Below are positions 48,437 to 59,560 of a stretch of 64,000 nt of DNA, one piece after another. A program made the translations under genes and the position numbers. How positions within the stretch are numbered: the first letter of the stretch is position 1; each line of letters starts with the position of its first letter. The notes under the pieces were generated by a model. The model ran no database searches, was not told the DNA's origin, and saw only the letters and a list, made by a program, of their open reading frames with translations. The stretch comes from Simmondsia chinensis (lineage: Eukaryota; Streptophyta; Magnoliopsida; Caryophyllales; Simmondsiaceae): assembly GCA_018398585.1 (NCBI GenBank), contig JAGTTD010000011.1, positions 34,778,164 through 34,842,163 of the forward strand, in the 5' to 3' direction.

Positions 48437-48728
48437 TGGTCACAAGTGGAGAGAGAACAACATTGGGGGAGGTGATCCCTGCCACTGGATGAAGCCCTGC
48501 CGGTGACGCCCTACGTGGTGTTCACGGCGGCAGGCAAGGGGAAGAAGGGGAAAACCTAGGGTTAGGGTTGGGGTTAGGGTTAGGGTTAGGGTTAGGGGTT
48601 GCCATATATTAAGATTAACAATAAAACATAGAGAACTAATTCAAGCACAAAGTTAAGAAAATTGCATAAAGGGAAATTGAGCAAAAATTACAAGAATGGA
48701 GAGAGATTTTAATCTCGCTCTGATACCA
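48437..48728 (-). pseudogene. Copia gag 5' portion and primer-binding site
   Basis: This is the continuation of the gag remnant at 41695-42905, separated by the Ty3 element. The primer site TGGTATCAGAGC reads on the minus strand at 48717-48728. LTR remnants probably begin at 48729 and are cut off by a LINE piece near 48768. It includes a TTAGGG-rich stretch at 48556-48599. Confidence 0.6.
48556..48599 (+). repeat. Interstitial TTAGGG-type repeat
   Basis: About six GGGTTA units, one of them GGGGTTA. Most plants use TTTAGGG at telomeres, so this is the six-base (vertebrate/Asparagales-type) word. It lies within the 5' leader or gag part of a Copia remnant, so an origin by simple slippage is likely. 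Confidence 0.75.
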
Positions 48729-48764
48729 TGTGAAAATACAAGCAAAGCAAAAATGAGCAAAGCA

Positions 48765-49290
48765 ACCCTTTTTTTCCGATTAATAATGAGCAAAGCTCAG
48801 GATGCATAGTACGGCACCCCGAATCAGGCTTGAAGAAATATAGATCGGACATAACAAAACAAGAAAATACAAAATACCCAACAAACCAACCTAAAAACTA
48901 ACAAACCCAATCAAAAAAAACATGCTGCACTAAGAGACCAGTAAAAGAGGGACCTTTAGATCAAAATCAACTAGAGGAGCTTCTACGGCAACATCTGGAG
49001 CAACCTCCACCAGTACCTGCAGAAACAAATCAGACCGGGGACCAGCTCTTGAAGCACTCCACATTGCACGCAGCATCCACCAGGGAGTACGGGAATAGAT
49101 TGCACCACGCCTTTACCCGAAAACCAAGCCTGACTTTAACCGACCAAAAAATGTCCCTCATACTCCATTGGGCCCCCTCGAAGATTATTTTATTCCTAGC
49201 ACACCATATCTTCCACACAATTACAAAGAAGAACGTAAGCCAAACTTTTTTTACAAATTTACCTCCAAGACATAGGAAACCCTAATTGGC
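48765..49290 (-). pseudogene. LINE fragment: C-terminal ORF2 region and 3' end
   Basis: The minus-strand frame at 49030-49218 reads MWKIWCARNKIIFEGAQWSM, the pattern found downstream of the reverse transcriptase in plant L1-type LINEs. Towards lower coordinates it ends GAGCTTTGCTCATTATTAAT then CGGAAAAAAA, the same 3' end type as the pieces at 38576 and 60851. It is 5'-truncated, and the target duplication was not resolved. Confidence 0.65.
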
Positions 49291-49299
49291 TATGATTTA

Positions 49300-49850
49300 T
49301 CATCTAATATCATGTACCTGTTAGGGCATAAAATAAGAGAGTTGTTATTGTCAAAATAAAAATTGGTTATTGTCAAAACAATTATATAACTTACAAAAAA
49401 TAAGAACCACAAAATTGCTTTTAAAAACTATGATCTTCCTCTGGTTATAAAAATTTTGTACCTACAATAGTATTACCCTAAAATAATACTTGAGTTTTTA
49501 CTCTCTACCAACTTGATTTTTTTTTTTTTTTTTTGCTTGAAAAAATTAACTATTTATTATGGTATCAAAGTCTTATAAGATCACGAGTTTAAATCACATC
49601 ATCTACTCTAAATATTAAATATATTTAATGATAGAAAAAAATTAAATGTATTTCAAACACAAGGCATGAGTGGATCTATATATTATCCATGTTTTAATCC
49701 TAATGATATTTAATTTGTATGAGTGAATATGTTAGAGTGTAAAATTATTCCCAAAGTTTTACCATCAACGTAAGTTTTTTGGACATTGGGTTGAATACAA
49801 ATGATAATTCGATGGTAAAAAACAGGAAAAAAAATATATATATATCTATA
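49300..49850. other. Spacer before COPT copy 2 with TRIM-like remnant
   Basis: About 49540-49790 has TATGGTATCAAAGTC, AAATATTAAATATATTT and TGTTAGAGTGTAAAATTATT, the landmarks of the TRIM family, heavily diverged. No gene is present. Confidence 0.4.
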
Positions 49851-49966
49851 AGGCAAAAAAAAAAATGGTATTCAAATTCGGATCCTTGTATGATAATTAA
49901 TTCAGGCTAAAACCCGAACTTCATACAAAACCCTAAAATCAACATTCAAACTTCATACAATTACCA

Positions 49967-50473
49967 TCAACAACTCATAGGAGGCAGATCCGAATTTTTC
50001 TGATACGAATCCCGAGGCTCCGGTTCCCCTTTTCTGAATAAACCCGACCCGAATAGCAGAAACCCGAAACCATGACCTGCAATAGCACTCAACAACACAC
50101 CCACATTGAATGACATAACCGCCAGCATCACCATGTACGCCAACCCCATCCTTATCACATGCATCCCCGTCCGTACAAACCCAACGACGGCGGAGCGGCG
50201 GCTGCCGAGGAGGCGGCAGTGGGAGAGAAACTCAACGGCGGCGGCGAGGAGGAAGACAACGACGAGGGAAGCGGCGTACATGCCGGTGTTATGTGGGCCG
50301 GGCCACCCAGAGAAGAGAATCTCAGCGGATTTGCCCCAGTAGAACGTCATGTGCATCATCATCATTTGATGTGGGGGCATCATGGAATGGTTATGTGCAT
50401 CCATGGCGGCCATGGGAGGCATCATCATGGGCATGGATGCATGGGTGCCATTATCATGCCCATCCATCATCAT
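49967..50473 (-). CDS. COPT: COPT/CTR copper transporter, copy 2
   Basis: A single exon of 168 residues. It is the same protein as copy 1 except for a three-residue shorter N-terminus and four substitutions in copy-1 numbering: T35M, R39Q, A66T and V102F. The Met-rich N-terminus, the pore MxxxM and GHGFG are intact, so both copies should be functional. DNA similarity extends from about 49852 on the 3' side to beyond 50645 on the 5' side, including the CT tract in the leader, so the promoter-proximal region was duplicated too. A CACTA element has since inserted about 740 bp upstream of this copy, which could alter its expression; copy 1 lacks it. Confidence 0.92.
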   Translation of the reverse strand: MMMDGHDNGTHASMPMMMPPMAAMDAHNHSMMPPHQMMMMHMTFYWGKSAEILFSGWPGPHNTGMYAASLVVVFLLAAAVEFLSHCRLLGSRRSAVVGFVRTGMHVIRMGLAYMVMLAVMSFNVGVLLSAIAGHGFGFLLFGSGLFRKGEPEPRDSYQKNSDLPPMSC

Positions 50474-50649
50474 CCTCCTCCTCTCTCTCTCTCTCTCTCT
50501 CTCTCTAAGTGGGTGCGAGAAGCAGAATCTAAGAGGGGGGAGTTGGAGTTATATATGTGGTGATAAACTTGTCGTACAAAATTGCATTATATACCTGAAT
50601 TTCTGATATTTTTAGGTTATGTGCAGTACTCTTGTTTATTGTACTTCTT

Positions 50650-51208
50650 TTCCCAACATATTAAATTTTTTTAAAAAAATTTATAGGTAATTAAATAAAT
50701 TTTATGAAATAACTTTTAGTGTAAATTACAAAAAATTATTCGTCTTTTACTTCAAAAATAGAAAAAAATTTCACAAATAAAAGCACCTACAAAACCCCAT
50801 CACTTTTAAAAATTTATTGCTTAATTTCATGCAACTTATTTTTAACCATTTTACCTCCAATGTTTAATTTTATTTTTAGAAAAGTGTTTTATATTATTAG
50901 ACAAAAATTAAATATTTTATGTTTTTAGCAAAAAAATTAAGAAAATTTTTTATATTTATAAAAATATAACTATTTTAATTAATTATAGTAATATTATATA
51001 AGTTCAGAAGATAAAAAGTATTTTTAAATTTCTTAGAAAAAAAATATTATAAGATAAAATATAACTTTTTTTGTTGAGGGGCAAAATGCTCAAGAAAAAG
51101 TTATTTGGAGGCAAAATAAAAAATTTTCAAAAGTTAGGGAGTTTAGTGAGTGATTTTATTTGTGAGGGGGTTCTTTGTTATTGAAACAAAAATCAGGAGA
51201 GTTTTCTG
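50650..51208. other. COPT copy 2 upstream flank
   Basis: AT-rich, no gene. It partly matches the flank of copy 1 (GGTAATTA, ATTTTATGAAATAA) and ends at the CACTA insertion site. Confidence 0.4.
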
Positions 51209-52246
51209 TAACACTAAAACAAAAAAGGACAATTCTCGGCGCATAATTATCGGCGTTTATACAAACATCGAGAAATCTCGGCGTTTAAATGCGTCGAGAC
51301 AATGTGTCGAAAATTTTCGGCGATTTTAAACGACGCAAAAAATATCATCGTTTATAAGCGCCGAGATTCTCGGCGCTTATATATACCCCGAACAAACCCT
51401 AACCCTCATTTTCTCGCGCTCTCACCGTCGTCTCTCACCCTCACCTCCCGCAAACCCTAACCCTCGTCTCTCACCCTCACCCCTGCAAAGCACGTTCGTC
51501 TCTCACCCTCACCACCCGATTTCCAACCGCGTCGCCTCTCACCGTCGCCGCCGGGGTTCTCCTCTCACCGTTAGCGCCTGTGTTAGCCTCTCACCGTCGC
51601 CGCCAGCGTTCGTCTCTCACCCTCACCTTCCGATTTCACAGTTGCTCTTGCTTTGTTGTTAGTATGTGATGTCCTTGCCCTAGTTTCGGTTTTTATTTTT
51701 ATTGGACTGCTTATTCTTCTACAAGTGTTATATCATTTGAGTTGGTTGAAGTAGTTTTATTATAGTTTTGTATTATCGCCGTTTCACACTTTCCCCTGCT
51801 TCATGCGCATCCTTAATGCTATGGTTCGAATGATTCTATCGTTGCATCTCATCATTTGAATTGATTAATACAAAAAATTATTATTTTGACGAAATTCTTG
51901 TGTTACTGTGTTTGATTGATGTTTAAAATTATGTGTTGGTGGCGCTTGTGAGTTCAATTTGTTAATGTCAGGGAGATTAGATATCGATTTCATAATTTTT
52001 AAATTTGAAAAAATAAAACTTTGTTGCTGTATCCCTTGTTTAGATGGATCCTTCACATTAGAGGATTAAAATTGATTATAAGGAACTCATGTATCTTACT
52101 TTAATTTCTAACTTCTCCTAAGTCCCATTAATTATTTATTTTTGTATTTGTATATATTTTGATTGGTTGATTAAATATTTGTCTTATGAACTCTATCTTT
52201 TTTCAATTTTTAGGTAATTTGATTGCACTACTTAATATTTAGAAAT

Positions 52247-55200
52247 ATGGATACGAGTTGGATCACGCAACCAAGGATTAGTCAAGCTTATATTGATGGT
52301 GTCATTGAATTCATTAAGTTGGCTAAAGAAAACCTTATAGAAGGAAAAACTCAATGTCCATGTAATAAATGCAAAGTAGCCAAATGGTTCTCATTAGAAG
52401 ATGTGGAATATCATATTTTTTTAAAGGGTTTTTGGCCAAAGTATGAGAAATGGATTTTTCATAGAAAAGAAGATATTGTTCAACAATTGAGATGCAATAG
52501 TCAAACATCTACCAATAATAATGAGGGAAGGGCTATAGGTCGAGATGATATGGGTGGATTACTACGAGAAAGTATCGGAGTTGATATTCCTCCCTCCACA
52601 TGTCAACCCCATTTGTCTGATGAACATGATTGGTCGGACCAAGTTCCTCTTGAACAACCCAACCAATCTCCTGAGGAGAAAGCCAAGTATAAGAAGATAT
52701 TGGAAGCTTCTAATGAAGAACTATATCCAGGCTGTAGCGCATTCTCCAAATTGTCATTTCTTTTGCACTTGTTTCACTTGAAATGTATGCATAGTTGGTC
52801 TGTTGAGTCCTTCACGATGTTGCTAAGACTTCTTGTCGATGCATTTCCCCAAATTATGGTATTTCCATCATCTTATTATGAAGCTCAGAAAATGATCAAT
52901 GAGTTGGGTCTTAGATATGAAAAGATTCATGCTTGTCCAAATAATTGTATGTTGTATTGGGGTGAAATGTCTGAAAAAGAGAGTTGTCATATATGCGGTA
53001 CCTCAAGATGGAAGACAGTTAAGGGTAAGGAAGATGACAGTTGTAGTGACGAAACTATGTCAACCAAGAAAGGAGAGCCCGCTAAGGTTATGCGGTATTT
53101 TTCTTTGATTTCAAGGCTCAAAAGATTATACATGTCATCTAAAACAGCCGAAGATATGAGATGGCATGAGATAAACCATTTGAAGGATGGGAAATTAAGG
53201 CATCCTGCAGATGGCTTAGCTTGGAGGGCATTTGATGCTCGGTATCCGGAGTTTTCTTCAGATCCTCGTAGTGTTAGGCTTGGTCTAGCTAGTGACAGCT
53301 TCAATTCGTACCGTCTTATGAATACTACTTATAGTACATGGCCAGTGGTGTTGATCCCGTACAACTTGCCCCCATGGCTATGTATGAAGCAATCGTCATT
53401 CATTCTTTCTTCGATTATTCCTGGAAAATCGGGCCCTGGACTTGACATTGATGTGTACCTACAACCATTGCTGCATGAGTTGAAATTGTTATGGGAAGGT
53501 ATTGATGCATATGATGCCTATAGCGGACAAAACTTTAGGATGCAAGGGGCTATAATGTGGACTATCAATGACTTTCCTGCATATGCTATGTTGTCTGGTT
53601 GGAGTACAAAGGGCTACACAGCTTGTCCTTATTGCACTGAACATACACATTCTTATAAGTTTGGGGGCAAAATTTGCTATAATGGACACTGTAAATGGTT
53701 ACCTAACAATCACCCTTTTCGATCTCAGAGTCAATTGTTTGATGGGACAATGGAGTATGCTTGTGCTCCTACTCCGGCATCAGGGACTGATATCTTGAAA
53801 GCACAAGAACAAGTTCATTACAAGTACGGAAAAATCCAAAAGACTAGTAAGAAGAAAAGAGAAAGGCACCACATAGACAGTTCAATAGAAAGAGTGGACA
53901 ATGAGGAAGTGCTTTGGAAGAAAAAAAGTATATTTTTTGACTTGCCATATTGGGAGTACAATCTCCTTCGACATAATCTAGATGTCATGCACATAGAGAA
54001 AAATGTGTGTGATAATATTCTAGGGACGCTATTACATATGGAGAGAAAGACTAGAGATGATGAAAAGGCAAGAAGGGCCCTTGAAGAAAGGAACATAAAG
54101 CCACATCTTTGGCTACAACCTCGTCCTAATAGAGATCCGTACATGCCTCCAGCTTCTTACTATATGACTTCAAATGATAAAGAACGGTTTCTAAGAGTTC
54201 TACAGAAACTTAGGGTCCCAGATGGATATGGATCTAACATCTCTAGATGTGTGAAGTTGAAACAAAGAAAACTCTTAAACCTTAAGAGTCATGACAACCA
54301 TATTCTTATGCAGGATATTCTTCCTATAGCTTTACGAGCATCCAATGCCACACAAGTCATTGAGTTGCTTTCAGACTTGTCTTCCTTTTTCAAATACTTG
54401 TGTTCTACGACCCTCGACCCAAATATGCTCGATCTTCAACAATCGAACATTATTCTTACACTTTGTGAGATGGAGATGGAATTTCTACCTACATTTTTCA
54501 CAGTCATGGTTCATCTACTAATTCATTTAGTAAAGGAGGCTAAGTTTGGTGGGCCTGTTCACTATAGATGGATGTATCCGATTGAAAGGTTAGCCGATAA
54601 TGCTTCATTTACTTTTATCTCTCATATTTGGCATCCAGTAATTGATCTCACGTGTTATTTATATTTATGTAATAAAGGTATTTGTCCCATTTGAAAGCAT
54701 ACACAAGTAACCAGGCGCGGCCAGAAGGGTCCATTGCTGAAGGCTACATCATGGAGGAGACTATTACATTTTGTTCTAGATACTTAGAAGGTGCTACGAC
54801 CATTTTTAATAGACCCAAAAGAAATGATGATAATGGTTCAAGTATGGGTAAATACTTGTTAAAGTCTGGGGGTCGTGCAATTGGAAAAGAGAAAATTATT
54901 CGCCTTGATATGAGAAGTAAGGAACAAGCGCATCGTTATGTGCTACTCCAGCTGGATGAAATCAAGGAACTTCGTGAGTAAGTGTTAATAGAAGCAACTT
55001 TGTCAATATTAACTATTTTTGTTCAACCTGCTAATAATTTCCTTATTATAGTGAATTTTTAAGTGAAAAACGACGAGCATATTTCCATAGAGGTCGATCT
55101 AATGCAACATTAGAAAATCAGTGGATTGTTGAAGAGTTTTCTGAGTGGCTTCAAAACCAGGTTAGTATATTTTATTCGATGTTGAAGTTGATATTATATA

Positions 55201-55719
55201 TTCACCATTAATTTTGATACTACCTTTTGTTCTATTAAGGTGCACAAAATTGATGCAACTACCGAAGAAGGCCGATTGAGAAGGGCTTTAGCTGGTGGGC
55301 TAAATCAGTATGCTAAAAGAATGAAGGGCTTTGTCCTTAATGAATACAAGTTTCATACAAAAGATCATGAATGCTATATGAGGACATAAAATTCTGGGGT
55401 CATGGTCGTAGCTGATGGACAAGTTTACTATGGCAAATTGACAGACATATATGAACTAGACTATTATGGGAGTTATAAAGTTGTCATTTTTTATTGTGAT
55501 TGGGTAGATATAAATAGGGGCTTAAGAACATTTAGAAATGATGGTGCTTGTGTGAATTTCTCTAAGTTGATGCATACGGGTCGATTGTTGAAAGATGATC
55601 CATTTGTCATCTCATCTTAAGCAAAACAAGTTTTCTATATTCAAGATGAGATGCAAAAGGGATGGTATCATGTCATTATGACTAAACCTAGGGACTTGTA
55701 TGATCTAGGCGAGATTTGA
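52247..55719 (+). pseudogene. CACTA TNPD transposase with two premature stops
   Basis: Exons 52247-54588, 54678-54977, 55052-55160 and 55240-55719 join in phase to 1,077 codons including the stop. The start is MDTSWITQPR. Domains in order: transposase-associated zinc-binding domain (CPCNKCK), the Transposase_21 DDE core, a DUF4218-like region around MYPIER, and a DUF4216-like C-terminus (DGQVYYGKLTDIYELDYYG). In-frame TAA codons occur at 55387-55389 and 55618-55620, each where glutamine (CAA) would be expected, so both could be single C-to-T changes. The catalytic part precedes both stops. Confidence 0.85.
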
Positions 55720-55893
55720 TCTTTATTTTTTTAGAGTTGTGAAATAATGTTACGTGTTGTTTCATTTTGTCCATGATCTTTGTTTCATTATTGATTATTT
55801 GTTTTACGGAACATATTTGCTTCTCATTTTATTTTTGTAAGTTCTATTATACATCTATTAATTCTTTTATTTTTTTAAAAGCGTAGATTCACA

Positions 55894-58480
55894 ATGAGGA
55901 GGTTTTTTAGAAGTGGCAAATCAGTGCAGTCCTCAACAGCAACACCGGAACATGAAGGAGGTGATGACAGTCAGCCAAGACCGTCAACATCTCAAGCAGA
56001 GGGACCAGTGAGGAAAGCTGGTGTTTGGTCCACTGACGTGCCATTTGATGAGAGGGAGCTACTTCAACTTATCGGTAAATATTTTCAATTTTATAGCATT
56101 AATTATGGTAATAATTTTCCAATCAATTAGAAAAGTAATGGTATATCTTAATCGTTAATAGATGGCCAAGGTAACTTGAGTACCTTAAGGACGATACCAG
56201 TTAAGGAAGTATGGCATCTTCCTGAAGGTGTAAGAATTATTATGCGGTTCAATGACCTAAGCCAACCAATTAGAAAGGGAGGCGATTTGTTGATCTGGTT
56301 TATTGGAGAGGTTGCAAAAACGGGACGGTTTTGTCCGCTCGGAGTAAGAGATTGGCGTACGATGAATGACCAATACAAGCAGAAGCTATTGAGGTTATTC
56401 GAGTAAGTATTATTTATGTCTGAAGTTTACTTTATATATATGATATAATATGTATGTCTGAAGTTTTTAAACTTTATCATTGTATTAATTAAGGTTTTAT
56501 ACTCTTAATTGTGTTAATTTAATTCAATAGTATAATTGGCAATAGGTTCTTCTATCAAATTTTACTGTTCGAGTAAAATTTGGATATAGCACTGAATTTT
56601 GGTTGCTCTCTTACTAGTACAACTACTGCTTTATGCCTTCTTACTATTCTCTTGCCTTTTTGTGACATTATTGTTGGATTTTATGTTTTAGGGGAAATTT
56701 TCAATGCCCAGTGATGTATTGATTGATAAATCAATACTACAGCATCTTGGCAAAATGTGGAGGGGTTATAAGACGAGCTTGAAAGCGCAATATTGCCAAG
56801 GGAACAAAACTGAGGTTGAAGTTATTGCAACAGTGCCACGAGGAGTTAATCGTGACCAATGGATAACTTTGGTACATTTTTGGTTTTCTCCACAAGGCAA
56901 GGTAAAACAATTTCTTTTTAAGTAATTTTTGATTGGTCAAAAAGGGGGAAGCAGATTGATATTGATTATGAATGTAAAGTTTTTCTTGGATTGATATTGA
57001 TTTTCAATGTCAGGGGAAGAGTAAATACGGTAAAGAAGCACGTGCCAAGAAGAATCAGTTTCACACGACTGGTTCAATAAGTTATGCGAATAAAAGAGAT
57101 AGTTTTGTAAGGACTTCAGTATATGTTTAGTGTATTATTACTATCTACCTGTTAAATTAGTTAAGACTTATGTTGACATGTTGATTGTAGGAAATTAACA
57201 AAGGGAGGAAGCCCACCAGTATAAAGTTTTACCAGGAAAAGTGGTGGCTTTTTTGAGAACACGGTTTCACAAGAATTTATGGTGGGTTTTATTATTATCT
57301 CACATTTCTTTTAATTTAAATGTATTTAATGTCTTTTTCTCTTCTTTGTAGGATACAGCTAGAGAAATAGTTGAGGCTCGACTTGGATCTTCTTCCAGAC
57401 CTCGATCAGAAATCGAGGAGGAAGTATTTGCAGAGCTAATGTATGAACAGGAAAATCCGGGCTATCGAGCGGTAGGCTATGGATTTGGCTTGAAGAGGAG
57501 TGATATATACGGAGTCAGGGGTGAACTAAAGAAAAAGGGACTCGACCGTACCGGTGATCATGTCGAATTACAAAATATGAAAATAGAATTGGCCAATGTA
57601 AAGCAGCAAATGAGAAGGCTCCTACCCATCTATGATGCTGTTTCTTCTGGCCAAGCATCATATGAAATGATAGCAGAAGGTCGAGCAATTATTACTGCGG
57701 TTGCTGATCCGGTAAGATAATCTATTTAATTTGTATTTGTTTGTACTATAATGCAAATAATTACCTTTCTAATCCTTTGTAAATAATGAAATTGATGATG
57801 TGAATGATTGAGGCAAAAGGCGGCATTGGGGTTGGTACTTTTGGGAAGCTATATGAATTTATCATGTGAAGCAAAATTTTGGATCAGATATGCTTGTCTT
57901 GCTGCTTGATAAGATGGTTTGGTTTTTGGATGTTTTGACACTTCTTCTACTAAATCTTTTCTCTAATATCTTCATTGATAATCCTCTTTCAATTTTTCCC
58001 ATATGAGGAATAGCCTAACTTTAGACAACAAGATATAATTTGAATCATGTGTGTTGTGCTTTGCAAGATGTGGCAGAGAGTGGAATCTCATATGTTATAT
58101 TGTCGCCTTAAGATGTTGCAGACTCTTCATTTGCTTTAAGCACATACTAGATAGAAATGAGAATTGAGGGTAAGCTAAATAGGTGGCAATCACATGATAT
58201 GGAAGTCATGAGATGCAGCACAACCTAGGCCTCCCTCTATCTACTCCTACTTCCCTTCCAAAAGGGATTGTGGACACTTGAGGGTTGACGGGTTCCGATA
58301 AATGATTTCATGTGCTCATTGTTATTGATTTATGTGATAGTAAACTGGTAGATTGATATTTTGTACATAAGTAATGTTATTATTGTGTTGTCTATACAGG
58401 GTAGAGATGAATCGGGATCAGGTGACGGTGAACCCTCAAATTTTTTTGCATCTCCAAGCACTCCAAGCTCATTCGGTTGA
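55894..58480 (+). pseudogene. CACTA TNPA-like protein (Transposase_24) with frameshift
   Basis: Likely exons: 55894-56074, 56162-56402, 56692-56901, 57014-57106, 57191-57281, 57352-57711, 58400-58480. Recognisable pieces are VWHLPEGVRIIMRFNDLSQP, WRGYKTSLKAQY and a coiled C-terminal part (LQNMKIELANVKQQMRRLLP), ending TPSSFG. This is the plant Ptta/En/Spm Transposase_24 family, whose members bind the subterminal repeats. A six-T run at 57249-57254 puts the fifth exon out of frame; one T fewer would restore the family-like reading. The junction of the second and third exons also does not match in phase, so a further indel or a different splice site is likely. Confidence 0.75.
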
Positions 58481-58709
58481 TTGATATATTTGTGAAGAAT
58501 GTACTTGACTAAGTTAGAATTGTATATATATATATATATTTTTTTTGGTTATTAGATTAATTATGTTGATATTTGGAGTAGAAAAAATCTCAAATTTTGT
58601 ATTGAACTATTAAAGTACATTGACAATGTTGTAATATTTTGATTGTCGAATTCGGAATCTTATGAAAAATTTATCAGTTTAGTTGATATTTTTTTATTAA
58701 GTAATTTTG

Positions 58710-58741
<32 letters not shown>

Positions 58742-59004
58742 AAAAATATGCACAAATAAATAGGCAATACAGGCTGTTTGTAAAATGTCCATGCCAAGAA
58801 GTAAAAATAAGGTATTTAAAAAACTCGAAAAATTTCCACAATAAAAAAAGCCGAAAAATATCGACACTTATAAGCGCCGAGATAAGCCCCGATACAGTAT
58901 CGGCACTTATAAACGCCGAGACATTCTCGGCGCTTTTATTTTTCGGCGTTTTCTTTCTCAGCGCTTGTCCTAAGCGCTGAGAATTACCCTTTTTTGTTGT
59001 AGTG

Positions 59005-59560
59005 TAATTTATCCTAATTTTTATTTAAAAATTAGTCCAAGTATCAATGTAAAAGTGTAAAATATATCTTTATTTGTTGGTAATCTCATATGCTCTCCTC
59101 ATCCTACTCACAAATTGCAATGTTGTGACACTTTTTATGATGAAAAGTTAGATAAAATACCTATTTTAATACCTTACAAATTATAACTTGGATTTATTCA
59201 TTAAATATATGCAAAATTAAAAAGTTAATACATCAATCTTAGGGTATTAATATATAAAGTTTTAATTATTTGTCTAATATATATATCTCACAATAATGAA
59301 CACAGGTCAGGGCATATATACATCAGAAACACTACCTAGAGGCAAAACCAAACAGACATATGCATAAAACCAGTAAAAGAGACACATCAATAGAGGGTTA
59401 TAAGCAACCTGCTCAAAAGCCTGATAGCCAAGGGTCGGGGGCCCTAACAACCTCTATATACAATAGTATCCTATGATGGTAAGACTGCATACATTTAATC
59501 CAGCCTCGGCGACAGCCTCCTTGAGGCACTGGGGTGATTGTTGTTGTTATTGCATGCTCA
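59005..59560 (+). other. CACTA flank and SINE remnant
   Basis: About 59005-59180 continues the COPT-flank duplicate (ATATGCTCTCCTCATC). About 59405-59555 is a plus-strand SINE tail (GGTAAGACTGCATACATTTA, CCTTGAGGCACTGG, TTGTTGTTATTG) with no 5S part. Confidence 0.45.

Larger units (their letters stand above)
42908..48441 (+). mobile_element. Complete-length Ty3 chromovirus LTR retrotransposon, decayed
   Basis: The element is 42913-48436 (5,524 bp) with target duplication TGGTC at 42908-42912 and 48437-48441. The LTRs are 42913-43372 and 47990-48436, both starting TGTTACAGG and ending TATCA. By eye they differ by roughly 6-7% plus a 16-bp-scale indel, so the insertion is old. The primer site TGGTATCAGAGC (43374-43385) fits initiator Met-tRNA, and the polypurine tract AAGGGGGAAGGAG lies before the right LTR. 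Order is gag, protease, RT, RNase H, integrase, chromodomain. The compact size and chromodomain suggest a Reina-like or similar chromovirus clade; the clade is inference. Many in-frame stops make it non-autonomous. Confidence 0.93.
51209..59007 (+). mobile_element. CACTA (En/Spm) DNA transposon, 7.8 kb, full length
   Basis: The element is 51212-59004 (7,793 bp). It starts CACTAAAACAAAAAAGGACA and ends, reversed, CACTACAACAAAAAAGGGTA. The 3-bp duplication TAA is at 51209-51211 and 59005-59007. Subterminal regions (51235-51390 and 58850-58985) are packed with CGGCG, GCGCCGAGA and TCTCGGCGC words in both orientations, the expected TNPA binding sites. It carries both En/Spm-type genes, TNPD (52247-55719) and TNPA (55894-58480), in the same orientation. 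Internal stops and a frameshift indicate that this copy is probably no longer autonomous. Confidence 0.95.

Noticed and set aside
49030..49218. Stand-alone small gene
   Set aside because: The WxIWCARNKIIF pattern belongs to LINE ORF2 and the fragment ends in a LINE 3' signature.
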